From assembly GCF_000344685.1 (NCBI RefSeq), contig NW_006920421.1:1490272-1554271 (forward strand): a stretch of DNA of 64,000 bases. Direction: 5' to 3'. Under the pieces are notes generated by a model. The model did no database searches. It was not told the origin of the DNA and saw nothing but the letters and a program-made list of their open reading frames with translations. This document shows positions 40,112-52,430 of this stretch, one piece after another; within the stretch, counting starts at the first letter, position 1; each line of letters starts with the position of its first letter. Position numbers and translations under genes: made by a program. Source of the DNA: Gloeophyllum trabeum ATCC 11539 (Eukaryota > Basidiomycota > Agaricomycetes > Gloeophyllales > Gloeophyllaceae).

Positions 40112-40960
40112 TCATCCACGAGAGAGTAACTTGAGCGTCTGCATGTCCGGTACGCAGCCTTTCTCCGTGAGATACTGTACGATGTCTCTGGCATCGCACT
40201 TCACCGCCGTCTTCAGCATCTCTGGGGTAGTTCGCATCCTATCTTCAAGCTTCCGTCTTTTCGCCGTCTTCCCAGAGCGCAGAGCGTCCTCCCTCTCAAC
40301 CAGCATCTTGAGCAGGGCGAGGTCTTTACGTCGAATAGCGATTATGGCGGCTAAGCCGTTCTTGCACGCTGGAGACGCGCCGTGCTCCAGCAGGAATCGG
40401 GCAAGGGGAACAAAACCAGCATATACTGCCTTTGTTAGAGCGTAGCCGTCATAGGAGTCAGGGTTTGGTGCTGGGATAGTTGGATGTTTGTAAAGATATC
40501 GTAGAAAAGGAAGTGGGTGATCGTGCTCCGTCCATTCAGTAGATGGTCTGCCATTCTTATCACAAGTCGGAGGTGCAAGCGAGCGAAAGAGCCTCCGAGG
40601 CAACTCAGGCTGAGCCGAGCGTATTGGTGGACAGTCTGGTAACTCGAGCATTCGCTGCAGAACGTCTTGGGTGCAGATCGGGAAGCGTAAAGCTTTCGTG
40701 ATTGGCCCTTGGGCAAGAGTGCTCGTGGTTGTATTCAATAAGTATCTCTGTATGAGATAGTGAGCTCGGACGGAAGGAGGTGCTGCCTTGAAAACGAGGT
40801 AAAGGTGTCGGCAGGCATACGGGAAGGACTCAGACAGCGCATGGGATTGTATTTCATAGAGTAACTAGTAGGAATATAAGTTGAGAACCCATTGAACATA
40901 CAGACGCAGCTGACTGACCTCCACTGGCAACGTCTGCAAAGCTGGAACTGGTTTTGACAT
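40112..40960 (-). CDS. F-box-like protein with ankyrin-type repeats
   Basis: Two exons. Exon 1 (ATG 40960) gives SKPVPALQTLPVE and joins across a 68-nt intron to LLYEIQSHALSESFPYACRH, an F-box-like opening. The remainder has ankyrin-type segments: DGYALTKAVYAGFVPLARFL with LEHGASPACKNGLAAIIAIR, RKDLALLKMLVEREDALRSG and MLKTAVKCDARDIVQYLTEK followed by GCVPDMQTLKLL. A Lys/Arg patch (GKTAKRRKLEDR) could be a nuclear signal. About 260 residues. A likely role is substrate recognition for ubiquitination, inferred from domain type only. It is divergent from the macro-domain gene with 122 bp between start codons. Confidence 0.78.
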
Positions 40961-41082
40961 GGTGGAAGTCAGAGTGAAAGCTTGTGTAACCTTTCGCCGG
41001 CGTCCAGTGAGTGATCGCAGCCCACGCGGCGTGGGTGATCGACGACGCGCCAAAGCATGGTGTGCGCTTGTCCGAATCTAAT

Positions 41083-42267
41083 ATGCCTGTCCGTTTGAGT
41101 CAAATCAAGACCGTTCGTGACTTGTTCAGAACGGCAGCTTTGCGGCCTGCTAGTGCAGAGAAACTCCGTTATCCACCCAAAGCATCCCTTCTGGATCGTG
41201 TATCTCTCTAGTAAGTGATCAATTGGCTTGTTCAAGAGAATCCCCGTCGAAAGGAACACTATGCTCATGCCGGTCTATAGCCAGGGGGACATAACGCAGC
41301 TTGAGGTCGATGCCATCGTGAATGCCGCTAATAAGAGTTTGCTTGGTATGTGCGTGTAGTAACAATGGAGAACAAATTCTCTGAAATGATCTTTATGCCC
41401 TTCTATCTCTATGAAGGGGGTGGAGGAGGCAAGTCAACCGTCCGATCCCACGAACGTCGATCCATCATGCTGATGATCTGCAGTGGACGGCGCGATCCAT
41501 GACGCTGCCGGTCCTGAGCTCTTGGAGGAATGTAAGTCTGGTGCTGTTGTTCCATCTCTCCTCCGTAGCCCGCAGAATGCAATCTGTTGTTCGTTTCTTA
41601 TCATGATTCGGAATAGGTCGGACACTGAACGGTTGCGAAACCGGTGATGCCAAAATCACGAAAGGATACAATCTGCCATCGTAAGTTTCCATCAGTATGC
41701 ATAGACCTCGGTCATTGACAACATACTCGACTACCTCGTCAGTCGACATGTGATCCACACTATTGGTCCCGTTTATTCAAGGTCCAATTTGGAAAAAAAG
41801 GCAGAGCAGCTGGCTTCATGTTATCGGACCAGTTTACAACTGGCCGCGGATAACGCTCTGAAACATGTCGTATGTGGATCGAATGCTGTGAAACAGCAAT
41901 TCATCAAATAACTGTGGTGGCTGTCTGGGCAGGCTTTTCCCTCGATCTCCACAGGCATATACGGATATCCTATCACGGACGCCACGCATATTGCTTTGAC
42001 TGAGGTGCACAAATTCTTGGACTCAGAGCATGGAGAGAAAGTGCGCAAGGCTGCTATTACTTCATGGTATACCGCTTGTAGACCTTTTGCTCCAAATAGC
42101 TTGACAGAGTGATTTTCGTTGTGTGGAGCAATACGGATAAAGATGTTTACGAGTCAGTTCCAATGTTTGCTTTGGAGCTACAAATCTCTGACAATACTCG
42201 CCCCAGGGAGCTCCTTCCACTGTATTTCCCTCCAGAAGACTCTGCCTCAGAGCAAGAGGCCTCATAA
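41083..42267 (+). CDS. Macro-domain (ADP-ribose-binding) protein
   Basis: Binds ADP-ribose or removes it from proteins, or hydrolyses O-acetyl-ADP-ribose. ATG 41083 starts PVRLSQIKTVRDLFRTAALR, an N-terminal helical segment found in MacroD-type proteins. After an intron come SLYQGDITQLEVDAIVNAAN and KSLLGGGGVDGAIHDAAGPE, with the catalytic Asn and Gly-rich loop 1. Then RHVIHTIGPVYSRSN, VAFPSISTGIYGYPI (phosphate loop) and KLDRVIFVVWSNTDKDVYEE. The end is LLPLYFPPEDSASEQEAS with TAA 42265-42267. Six or more introns. The splice at about 42045-42095 first looked frame-breaking but resolves with the acceptor CCAAATAG. About 240 residues. Confidence 0.92.
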
Positions 42268-42853
42268 GCGTCATTCACATACCGGGTGTTGTCCGTCTTG
42301 TGTAACTAGGTATAACTGGTCTCTAAGACGTTGACCTATACATCAATGTACACTTGTAACGATACGTACGTCTGCAATATGTTGTCCCTTGTGCTCATTA
42401 CGGTGTACAGGTCTGCCAGACTCCCTGGAATCGATCCTGCCTGTCAACACTATATCTGCACATGACCTGGAGCTCAAGCTTGAGTGATAGAGCACATCTG
42501 CGGCCGGTGTCACCGTCCATAGAAAAGCTTCCGTGGTCTGCGCCTAACGCACCAGACTTGTGATCTCACGTGACGCTACACGGCCCTAGAAGGAGTTGGG
42601 AGGGTTTGATCTGGTGCTGCTAGGCGGCCCCGGACCGACTCCCCTCCAGGTGAATGCGTCCTGTGACCCGCATGCTGGCCATTTTCTGTCTGGTTGGACC
42701 AGATTTCCCGACAAAAGATCGCACAGACGGATGAGGAGGCACAGCTATGTACCGTATATCACTGAGGTGCGTATGATCTTTTGTCTTCCCTCCTCTTCTG
42801 ACACTTCCACTTGCTGTTCAGGCTTCGAAGCAGATTTGAAGAGAGCTGGGGCA
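42268..42853. other. Intergenic, 586 bp
   Basis: Upstream of the sugar transporter. A 104-codon plus-strand ORF (42596-42910) runs into the transporter start in another frame and has no family features. GTGCGTATG...GTTCAG (42765-42823) may be a 5' UTR intron. Confidence 0.4.
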
Positions 42854-45194
42854 ATGGGGCGGATCTACAATATTTTCGTGGCAGCCTTTATTTCTATCGG
42901 TAGCCCATGACCTACTCATCCCTATTATTTACGTGTCCACTGAACTGTTTACGCAATAAAGGATCTTTTCTGTTCGGGTACGGATTTATACGTCGCTACG
43001 CCTGTATTGTCTTCACTCGCTTACCTCGACTCTTCTTCAGATACGACAGGTCCGCGCCTTTATCTAGTCTTGCTCGGAGGGGGGGGGTGCTGATGCATTG
43101 ACTGATACAGTGGGATCATCTCCTCCGTCCTGACATTCAACTACTTCCATGAATACTTCGGGTTCAACGAGGATACCAATCTTGCGGGAGCGGTGGTGTC
43201 GACTTTCACTGGTATGTCTAAGCAACTACGTGTCATTCTAATATAAGTTATACGGGATTATGGATCGACCCGTATAGGCGGGTGTTTCTTCGGGGCTGCA
43301 GCTGCTGGATGGTACGCAATACAGCTTTGCACTGAAACAATCAAGGAGATTTACATGAAATTTATCCGCACCTAGGATGAACGATAGAATCGGTCGGAAA
43401 CGCACCATCCAAGTTCGTCCCACCACTCATAGCTCTTGTATTATGGCACGAGCATGATCTTTGGGCATGATAGATCGGAGCAAGTTGTGCTCTATGGGGT
43501 TGTTCCATGCAAGCAGGCGCCAACAACTTCGCCTGTTTGCTCATTGGGAGAATAGTAGCAGGAGTAGCGATTGGGTAGGACCTACTTTCCAGTTATGTCG
43601 CTGCGGCTTAGTCACGTATCCCGTTCTTAGGATATTATCTATGACAGTTCCTCTGTACAACGTACGTACTGTTCCAAGGGTACAAGAACTCACGCTGACA
43701 TACCCAGCTCTGTTTAGACTGAGATTGCTCCACCCAAAATCCGAGGCTTTATCGTTGGATTGGCGCAGCAGCTGATTGGAGTAGGGTTCATTGTGGCTAA
43801 CTGGGTAGGAGACAACCTGCCACTACACTTGTTGCCCCTGATCGTCTTACTGGCGGGAAGGTCGGTTATGGGTGCCAATATCTGGATAGTAATACACAGT
43901 GGAGATTACCACTGGGACTTCAGGTACGCTCTTGTCGACATTAAGGTACGCAACGAACCTAAAGGAGATACAATAGCTTGTACCCGCCTTTCTACTCCTA
44001 GTGGGAACACAATTCCTACCATTCAGCCCTGTACGTCCAATAATTCCACCACATCGACGTGCCACGAGACTGATTCTGACGGGTATATAGCGTTGGCTTC
44101 TTGAAGTTGGTCGTGACGAAGAAGCACGACAGGTCGTGTATAGATTGCACGGAACCCAAACCCCGGAATCTCTACAGGCTGCAGAGGACGAGTTCCTAGA
44201 GATGCAAGAGAAGATAAAGGCAGAGTCACTCACTCGTAGCAGCAGAATCGCCGATTTGTTTGCCACACCAGCAACGAGGAAGAGGTCTCTTGTTGCGTGT
44301 GGCGTACAAATATTTGGGCAGTTTACCGGGATCAATGGTAAGTCCACAAATCAGCAGTGCGTACCTGTACCTGACTTTGAAACCCACAGTGATCAACTAC
44401 TTCGGCCCACAGATGTACCAGACATTAGGTCTGGATGCCGGGAAGACCCTCCTAGTTCAGGGCATATATGGGGCCGTTGGTCCTATAACTAATTTCTTGT
44501 GGGTGCGATCAACTAGGCGATCATATTGCAGCACCCTGATGTTCAATTTTAGCTTCATTGTCTTCGTCTTGGACCGTGTCGGTCGGAAGAAGCCCTTGCT
44601 ACTAGGAGCTGGTACCTTCGTCATCACGTTCTCTATACTGAGTGCCATAGTCGCATCCTTCCCGCCTGGAGAGGGTACTACCAATTATGCCGCACAAAGA
44701 GCTGGTATTGCCATGATATTCCTCACTAGTATATTCTTTTCCTTGAGCTTTGGCCCCGTAAGCTGGGTGCTAGCATCTGAAGTGCGTCTCGGGATTGATC
44801 TCGCCAACCTTGCGCTAATCGGAAGTCACTAGGTTTTCCCGACGCCTATCCGCTCGGTCGGGACGAGCGTCGCTACATGCTGTAACTGGGCCTTCAATGT
44901 ACTCTTCTCCCAAGTTTCGCCCATCGCAATGAAGAATGTTGGTTGGAAATTCTACATACTCTTCGTATGCCTCAATGCTTTCGATTTCCTTGTGATTCTG
45001 TTTTTCTTCCCGGAGACCAAAGGTGAACACCTGATCGGAATCCGTTGATGCCCCAGTACTGACACCGGTGCACAGGCAAAACCTTAGAAGAAATGGCAGT
45101 CGTGTTTGGAGACGACATTGATGCCCGACAGGTCCTAGACGAACACAAGTTTCCGGATGAAATCCGTGATAAGCATGAAATCCTGCACGCATGA
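42854..45194 (+). CDS. MFS sugar transporter (sugar porter family, 12 TM)
   Basis: Plasma-membrane hexose/H+ symporter type. ATG 42854 gives GRIYNIFVAAFISIGSFLFG, joined through a 9-nt exon (43041-43049) to YDSGIISSVLTFNYFHEYFG. Signature motifs are GWMNDRIGRKRTIQ (loop 2-3), LLIGRIVAGVAIG, EIAPPKIRGFIVGLAQQLIG, LPFSPRWLLEVGRDEEARQV (PESPR-W-L position), GQFTGINVINYFGPQMYQTL (helix 7), DRVGRKKPLLLGAG, PVSWVLASEVFP and FFFPETKGKTLEEM. The C-terminus is hydrophilic and ends at TGA 45192. More than ten introns are present. The join between IQ and ALWGCSMQAG (about 43412-43490) is unresolved. Substrate is not predictable from sequence. Confidence 0.93.
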
Positions 45195-45551
45195 CAGAGC
45201 TCGACTTGCCATTACGATTGTGACCCACTGTATGGACGAAGGCTCGCGTCGCAGTTCTTTTATAATAATAATGTTACTGTTGCTACTCCCATAGGCCCAT
45301 GCTCGGCCTTTGACTGGACTGTCTTACCGCAAGACCGTGAAAAGCGGATGCATTAGAATACACTGTTTCTGTCCGCGCTTTGCAGTGGGGATGAAGCGAC
45401 TATGCATCGACAGAAAGGGATGAACAGAGGTACAGGGCTAAGGTAGAGTCCCTTGACGTGCAACGTGTCCCGTTTCATTTCTCATTCCTCTTGTCAGGGT
45501 CAGAAGGAGGCTCTCGATCCTCGCTTGACGTTCCTGCGAATGAGCATTGAG
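45195..45551. other. Intergenic, convergent
   Basis: 357 bases between the 3' ends of the sugar transporter and YVC1. TATAATAATAATG at 45261-45273 could be a polyadenylation-related AT tract. No gene. Confidence 0.5.
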
Positions 45552-48500
45552 TTAATCACTCAGGCTCCCAGTGTTATCAATGAAGCGGACCTGCAGCTCC
45601 TTTATCTCGTCCCTCAATTTATTGACCGGCAGATCACGAGCGTCTTCCAACAGTCCTTCAAGCCTTTTCAGAGCAGCCTCGGTTTGTTGCGGGACCGAAC
45701 TAAGGTCAAACTGAGACACGGCCCTCTGCCTAACACTGCGGGGCGAGAAGAGCTTGGACAAGGGGCTTGGCTTTGACTGGGAAGCTACTTCCGCGGAGCT
45801 TGAGGTTTGTATTAGTGGTGGCAGGACCTTTCCCCGAAGCCGGGGAGAACCACCCGGGGAGCGATGACGGTCATTGCCCTCTCGTAGAGGGGACCCAGGA
45901 GGCCGCCGCGACTCTTGTCTGCTGCTGCTGGGACTCATTGGTCGTCGATCTCGTAAAGTATCTCTTGATTGGAGAGAATGCAAGTCTGGTGGCGGGTCAA
46001 GGTCGTCATCGGACTCGTCAAACAGCATTGTCGTCGCATGTTGATCCAGGTCCACATCGAAGATCGCATCATAGACATCACTCGCATTGGCACCCATTAG
46101 AGCGTCTAGTATGGGCATATTCTTGAGTCGGCGTGGTAAGCTGTTGTAGACCGACTGTGCTGCATCTTTGCCCGACTCGCGCAGCCCCTTGCCGGCTGCA
46201 AAGTAGCGTTCGTATATGCTTATGGTGACCAATATCGGAAATGACTACACCGGAACGTGCAGTCAAGATAGTGACACCCGAGACCACCTTGACTCACCGT
46301 AAACCGTATCAGGAAGACGTTGGCACTATGCAAGGTGCGCGGTGACACGAACCAGCTTGCGGGCCATAGTATAGCAAAGGCGAGGAGGTTGAAGGGAGGC
46401 TGATAGCTGAAAAGGGCATCCGACTTGACCCTATGTTAAAACATGGGTAAATAGCGAACATCGCAAGTCAAGTCCACATGTCCTACTCACCCTTCGATTG
46501 TAGCGATAGCAAATTGGAACAAATACTGTATATGGGATTTATGTTGAAGCATCTGTGACGCAGACGACGATAAATCGATAAATCCCACCTCTTGCGTAGC
46601 ATTCTGGGGTACATGTTTGTGAGCTTCTCGTAGGATTGCAAGCACAGGGGCAAGACTGACCGCATCAATGCGAGCAAAAGTATTGGAGAGTATGGAGATC
46701 AATACTAATATCTCCATCAGTCGTAGTTGAGAAGGGTCCCTTCGTATCACGCACTTGTTAGCAGCAAAGTGCTCGACAACGCCGCAAAGCCTGTCATCAG
46801 GATGGGCCCGAAAATGGGGTGGAAGCTCGCCGCCTGTCCGAAGCTGAGGTAGGTGTTACCGAACCATATTTGTACCATGAGCCATATGATGCCTCGTATA
46901 CTCCATTTGTCGCCCGCTACAGCAGTCCATGCATTCATGATGCCGATTAGGGTCTCGAGCACGGATAGGTACTCACCTAGCGTATGGAGTGTAAAGAGGA
47001 GCCCCGAGAAGCATATCGCTGCAATGCCCATGAAGAACACGAATTCGGATATCATGCCTCTCAATGCTCTGGGTCATGGTGAGACTCTTTGCCCTCGCCG
47101 AAGCATTCAGATACTTACATAACTACTAAATTATTCTTGATTGCAAAGAAGGCGAGACTACGGCACGCAACACGTCAATCAGCATACCAAACGAAGAGAA
47201 TTTCTCTTTGAATACTTACCGAGGGAATAATATACAGGCCCCACATGCAAGGACGTCGAAGGCCCACTCGGAAGCCATTGCTGCGCCACTTTCGTCAGAA
47301 TCGATACCCAATCCCCAGATGAATGGTTGCGATACCATCATCCTGTACCAGGCCCTTTATCCGTAGGACTATATAACAGAGGAACACGAAAATAAAGGCC
47401 GTGTCGAAGACATTCCACATCTGTCAAAACCGTCAATCGTTCCTGTCAGCACCACCAATTTTAGGTATGCTTTACGTTTGCGATATAAACTGGAAAATCA
47501 TTTCTGAGTGGCTTCATCTGATATAATCGGAGATACGCACTTTCCCATCCATGTTCTTTCGACGCTGTATACTCCTCGAGAGCAAATGCTACAGCGAATA
47601 TGACGAAGACTATCTCGGCGCTCGACATATGCTGTACGTCCTGATCTGGTTTGCGAATACGACAGCATGAGCTCCGTTTTCTACTTCGCGAGAAGCCTGC
47701 CGTACTAACTGGAGAGACAGAGAACAAAAGTTAGAAGAAGAAGCGCGAAATTGAGGAATTCCAATATTGCGCCATATTTAGGGACACGCAACCTGAACTT
47801 CACCATCAGCGTGACTGTATTATGAGAATTAGACAGACAAGCACCTGTAATGGTCAAGAAATGGGGTCTTGGTGTAGTCATAGATTTCGATGGCACGGGG
47901 TTTGTAGTTGTCCGCCAGCACCGACCGGTTCGAGGTCATCGAGAAAATCACTCGACCAGAGTATATGTCGTCCACTACAGTCTGTACGACCGGTGAAGAC
48001 AGAAATACTTTCGCTCGCGTTGTTATAGCCATCTGCCGATTCGCTGAGTACATGGATAGCTGGCGCTACGAAGAAGGACCAACCTCAAGTGCACATTGCG
48101 GGTCGTTCATCCCATCCTCGTCTCCACCTAGGGCTTCCTTCACTTGGTTGACGACCTCTTGCGGTGCCCCCGCTAGAGGGCTCCAGCTCGCGGTCAGGAC
48201 GGCAACGAGCTGGATCTTACTGGAAGCAAAGCGCCCCAGGAGCTTCATTGCCAGGATCTCACAGAGATTGGCTCGTGAGAGCATCACTCCTGAGTATGCG
48301 AGGTCTTCCTCTGCTGCTGAAATATAGTGTGCGCGGACCACCAGGCACGCATATACCACCGCGAGGTTCTCGAGTCTTGCATATTTGAAGACGAGGGGAC
48401 GAACAACCGCGAAGTTGATGTCAGACGCTGTCAACTGTCTGACTGGAGTTAGTTATAGGATCGGCTGAAGCAGAACGTATTCTCGAACGCACTCCCAACT

Positions 48501-48737
48501 CAAGGCAGTATCTACAGTGCCTCGTCAGTTATGGTATGAATTCGGGAAGCTATAATCTTCGTCTACCTATGCTGACCTGCAATACCCTATAGTTAGTGCA
48601 CGCAGTTGAATCGGTCGAGATCAACCTACCGTCACGTCTTTCTTTAGATGGGGAATTAGTGGAAAGACCGACACTGACGCCAAGTACTCTGGCGTAGGAG
48701 CCAAGAGACTGTGCGTTTGGGCATTCTCGACGTCCAT
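45552..48737 (-). CDS. YVC1: TRP-type vacuolar calcium channel YVC1/TRPY
   Basis: Cation channel that releases Ca2+ from the fungal vacuole on osmotic or mechanical stimulus. ATG 48737 opens DVENAQTHSLLAPTPEYLAS with FPLIPHLKKDVT. Conserved N-terminal segments are LTASDINFAVVRPLVFKYAR and AVVYACLVVRAHYISAAEED. The transmembrane core runs through FMGIAAICFSGLLFTLHTLG, GIIWLMVQIWFGNTYLSFGQ (pore helix/filter region) and SFHPIFGPILMTGFAALS. The segment SYQPPFNLLAFAILWPASWF followed by VSPRTLHSANVFLIR is diagnostic of the family. The cytosolic tail is acidic and Ser/Pro-rich (FDESDDDLDPPPDLHS), matching the Ca2+-sensing acidic cluster of yeast YVC1, and ends in a predicted coiled coil. Around fifteen introns. 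Confidence 0.92.
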
Positions 48738-49381
48738 CATACCCAGGTCTCCTGGGGCCTAAGAGTCAGACAGTCTGCACTGAGAGGACCTCTTCGAACA
48801 AGTCGATTTGGAGGGCTCTTGCGTCAATTGCACCCGTCAAAATCACCCTGTTTTGCACTCACAGCCGAACCTGCAGCAAGTGACAAAGGAATAATACGTC
48901 CGAGTCCCTCAAGTCTAAGGTTCATAAGTAATTTCAGGGCAGTCTCAACACGAGGATGTTCAACGCTGAAAACGGGGAAAGTCATGGAGCCTCGTTGCGG
49001 ATCTGAGTTCGCACATTGTTCCAGAAGTTCATCCGTCGGTCATATACTTCATGAGTCATCGATGTAGATAACAGACCCTGCACGGTATGCGTCCTATGGA
49101 CGTCCTTGCGATATACACCCGAACATTGCAAACAACACTGGGGACGTCGAGCACGATGGGAAGACCGTGCGGGTCGGCTGACGAGCGGCGCTCCCGGATA
49201 TCCTGGGACAAGGCGCGGCCTTCGCCGGCCGAATTGCCCGGGCGCCCACCTACCGCGTAGAGGACAAAGTGTTGCGAAGCAGCCACCTTTCACCTCGAAA
49301 GCAATAAAGGCCTGCTTGCCCCGCAGCCTGTGATTCCTTCTTATTTCTTGCTCGACGACGCTGGCTTCTAGCTCATGAGCG
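48738..49381. promoter_or_regulatory. Divergent promoter region, YVC1 / YANK kinase
   Basis: 644 bases between the two start codons. It contains a GC-rich patch with interrupted inverted complementarity (GGCGCGGCCTTCGCCGGCC at 49212-49230). No supported gene. Confidence 0.4.
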
Positions 49382-51133
49382 ATGGGCTGTTGCTTTTCTG
49401 AACCTATTGACTTTGATGGCGAGGTCAATCTCTTTCACTTTGATCTCCATCGGGCGGTAGGAAAAGGGGCGTTTGGCAAAGTACGCGTCTCTACACTATT
49501 TGCTCTCACTATCCGCTGACTGCGTCCTAGGTTCGCGTGGTAGAGCACAAGCGCACGAAAAAGCTCTATGCTTTGAAGTACATTGACAAGGCCAAGTGTA
49601 TTAAGCAGAAGGCAATTGCGAATGTCATTCAGGAACGCAGGCTACTGGAAGAAGTACGAGACTGACATACGCTAATGTCGAGCCACCGTGTCTAATGACC
49701 CCATAGATTGACCACCCGTTTATCGTTAACCTGCGTTATGCCTTCCAGGATGATGAGAATTGTTTCTTCGTCCTGGATCTCATGCTCGGTGGTGACCTTC
49801 GATGTAAGCTTGACTCATTCTTCTCACGTGAGTATACTGATACGCACCGGTCAGTCCATCTGGAGAGGAAAGGACACCTGGGAGAAGAAGCTGTTCGCTT
49901 CTGGGTCGCCGAGCTGTCGTGCGGCCTTGCCTACCTCCATCAGCAGAGAATTATTCACCGGTACGTCACTCGAGAATGCGTCGTTGGCATCTTCTTACTG
50001 TGTAACAGGGACCTGAAGCCAGATAATATTCTCTTGGATTCCGAGGGCCACGCTCACCTCACCGACTTCAACGTCGCCATCCATTACTCGGAGCGCCGCA
50101 TGCACACCAGTGTAGCTGGCAGCATGGCCTACATGGCGCCTGAGATTCTGGGGAAGAAGGGCTACACATGGTTCGTCGATTGGTGGAGTCTTGGGGTGAC
50201 TGCTTGGGAGATGTTGTTCCATCGGCGGCCTTTTGATGGACGAACCGCCGACCAGATGAAACATTCTATCATGAAAGACCCCCTCAGAGTCCCGGAGCAT
50301 GTCGAGGAGAAGTGTAGTCCTGAAGGTCTACAGGCCTTGCGCCAGGTAAGTACGACTGCAGTGCTCACTGCACAACCCTAACCCCTATCATTGAGATTAG
50401 CTGTTGGAGCGCAACCCTACTAAGCGCCTTGGATGCAGGGCAGGACATGGGTTTGATGACATCCGCAATCACCCTTGGTTTGCCTGCATAGACTGGGATA
50501 GGCTGGAAAATAAGGAGCTGCAGCCGCCCTTCGTCCCTGATGTACGCGCAGTTCTATTGTCTGTATCCCCTCCTCACGAATGCCCTTCAGATGAAGAAGG
50601 CGAACTTCGATGTCACGCACGAATTAGACGAATTCCTGATGGTTGAGAAGCCGCTAACGCATCAAAAGCGGAAGGCCCATCCCGACCTGGAGAAAATGAA
50701 ACCTGAATTACGACAACTCGAAGAACAGTAAGCATGCTGTTATGCGATACATTTCGCGACCCTCCTGATGCATGCCCGTTCTAGGTTCACCGTTTACGAC
50801 TTTGCTCGATCGAAGCGAATGTCATATTATCCCCACAATCAGCCTATCGCCATGGTCAAAGACCGGTCGTCTGAGGACGAGGAAATCGATCCCACACTCC
50901 TCGAGCAGTCGCAGGGCGCCACTACCACCTTACTCCCGACGGCTACTATCGGCGAACGTTCCTTAGCCGGGTCACCGAGTCCACAGGAACCACGACAGGA
51001 TCAGGAGTATCCCCCTATTCCTTTACCATCCGGAGGTCCTCGTCCATCCACAGCCAATCGACCATCTACCGCTAATCGGCCATCCACGGCTAACCGACCA
51101 TCCACTGGCAATCGTGCTCCCTCCGCCGCCTAG
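49382..51133 (+). CDS. YANK/STK32-type AGC serine/threonine kinase
   Basis: Protein kinase related to animal STK32A/B/C. ATG 49382 gives MGCCFSEPIDFDGEVNLFHF, an N-terminus suited to myristoylation at Gly2 and palmitoylation at Cys3/Cys4, so membrane attachment is likely. Kinase motifs in order: AVGKGAFGKV (glycine loop), LYALKYIDKAK (catalytic Lys), IIHRDLKPDNILL (catalytic loop), LTDFNVA (DFN in place of DFG, the YANK hallmark), MAYMAPEIL and DWWSLGVTAWEM. The AGC-type tail contains FDVTHELDEFLM. The C-terminus is disordered and Pro/Ser-rich with a repeated RPSTAN unit (51038-51117). About eight exons, stop TAG at 51131-51133. Confidence 0.93.
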
Positions 51134-52280
51134 TTAAGTCGAGATGCACGTCACTCACGCCCACGGCTTACCAGATATACGGCCCCACTTATTTCCCCTT
51201 CTTCTTTGCATCCACGCGCCTCATTGTATATTCTAATCATATCACTTCCCTCAGTTTCTTATGCATATACCCATTCATTCCTTCGACCGCTGCTCATCTC
51301 TGTATATATTAGGGACTCGGGACTCGGTGAGCATGCAGGTCATGACTCCGGTATTTATACACATAAGCATAATGTTTGGGTTGCATCCTTGTTTCGTTAT
51401 TATGTGGCTAGCGCTGATGTCTCGCCTGTGTACCAGTAGTGCAGTACCGTTCGCTATACATCGTTTTCAGATGTTCGGCGGTTTTAGATCCGACTTCAAT
51501 GTCACCAGTGGCACCCTCTTCGGCAGTGATTAATGATTGCTGGTAGGACTCGTCATTTGACACGCGCCAGACGCCTAGCTCATGTCCAACATGGATTTCC
51601 TCGCTATCGCCGGAACCAGTGCGCAGTCCAAGTCTGACACTGATAGGTCATGAGTGTAGACGTACACGTATGCTCCCCCATATGCATATGGTGTCCCTCC
51701 TGCGATCACCGTTAGCGCGGACGAACCACTAGAATCAGGCCGCTTCGCTCAAGTTTCGCTGGAGTCAGAATTCCAACGGCATATCGCACTAGCTGCAGTT
51801 ATCCAGCCATAGTATAATTCCGCCAGACTAACTATGCACATGTCCTCGTGAGTGACAGAGTTTCCGACACCCTAGCATCAGAAATTTCCAGTCTAATTCT
51901 TTTATTCACGAATTCTCCTTTGTATCAGGAACGAATCAAAGATAGCGATACGGAGTTTGGTATCGTTCCTTCAGGAGCCAAATCCTGCTAAACGAGAACC
52001 CTTGACGCAAGATACCTTCCTTAGAGTGATTCTTCCGGGGCTTCTCTGCTGGCTTATGTACTATAGGTGTGGACTTTTAGATCAATTAAAGAAATTAAAG
52101 AAATTAAATCGAAGGAGAGAGAGAAAGAGAAGGGAAAGACACTCTGTTCGGGCCCCGTGAGCTTCAGAAGGGGCATATTATTGAAAGGGTATACTAGTGC
52201 TATATTCAGGGATCTCCCTCGCTTGAAATATCCCTCGAGGCTAGTTTCTTCGGTTTCCACAGCACATGAATTTTGCTTCG

Positions 52281-52295
52281 CGGCGCTGCGCGCCG
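52281..52295. repeat. GC-rich perfect hairpin 1
   Basis: CGGCGC and GCGCCG around a TGC loop, preceded by TTTTGCTTCG. It resembles hairpin 2 at 52431-52448. Confidence 0.7.
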
Positions 52296-52430
52296 TATTA
52301 ACTCTCTGGATAGCTTAAGGCAAAACCTGGTGGTATTTTAAGTTTGAATGGACACCTCTATGTGTATCCCACTGCTCATGTGAATCGCAAGAAATTAAGC
52401 AACCTGGAAGTCAAAATCATTTTTCTTTCG

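Noticed and set aside
42040..42125. Apparent broken splice or early TGA in the macro-domain gene
   Set aside because: Using the acceptor CCAAATAG with donor GTGCGC gives KLDRVIFVVW in frame, matching the family. The gene is intact.
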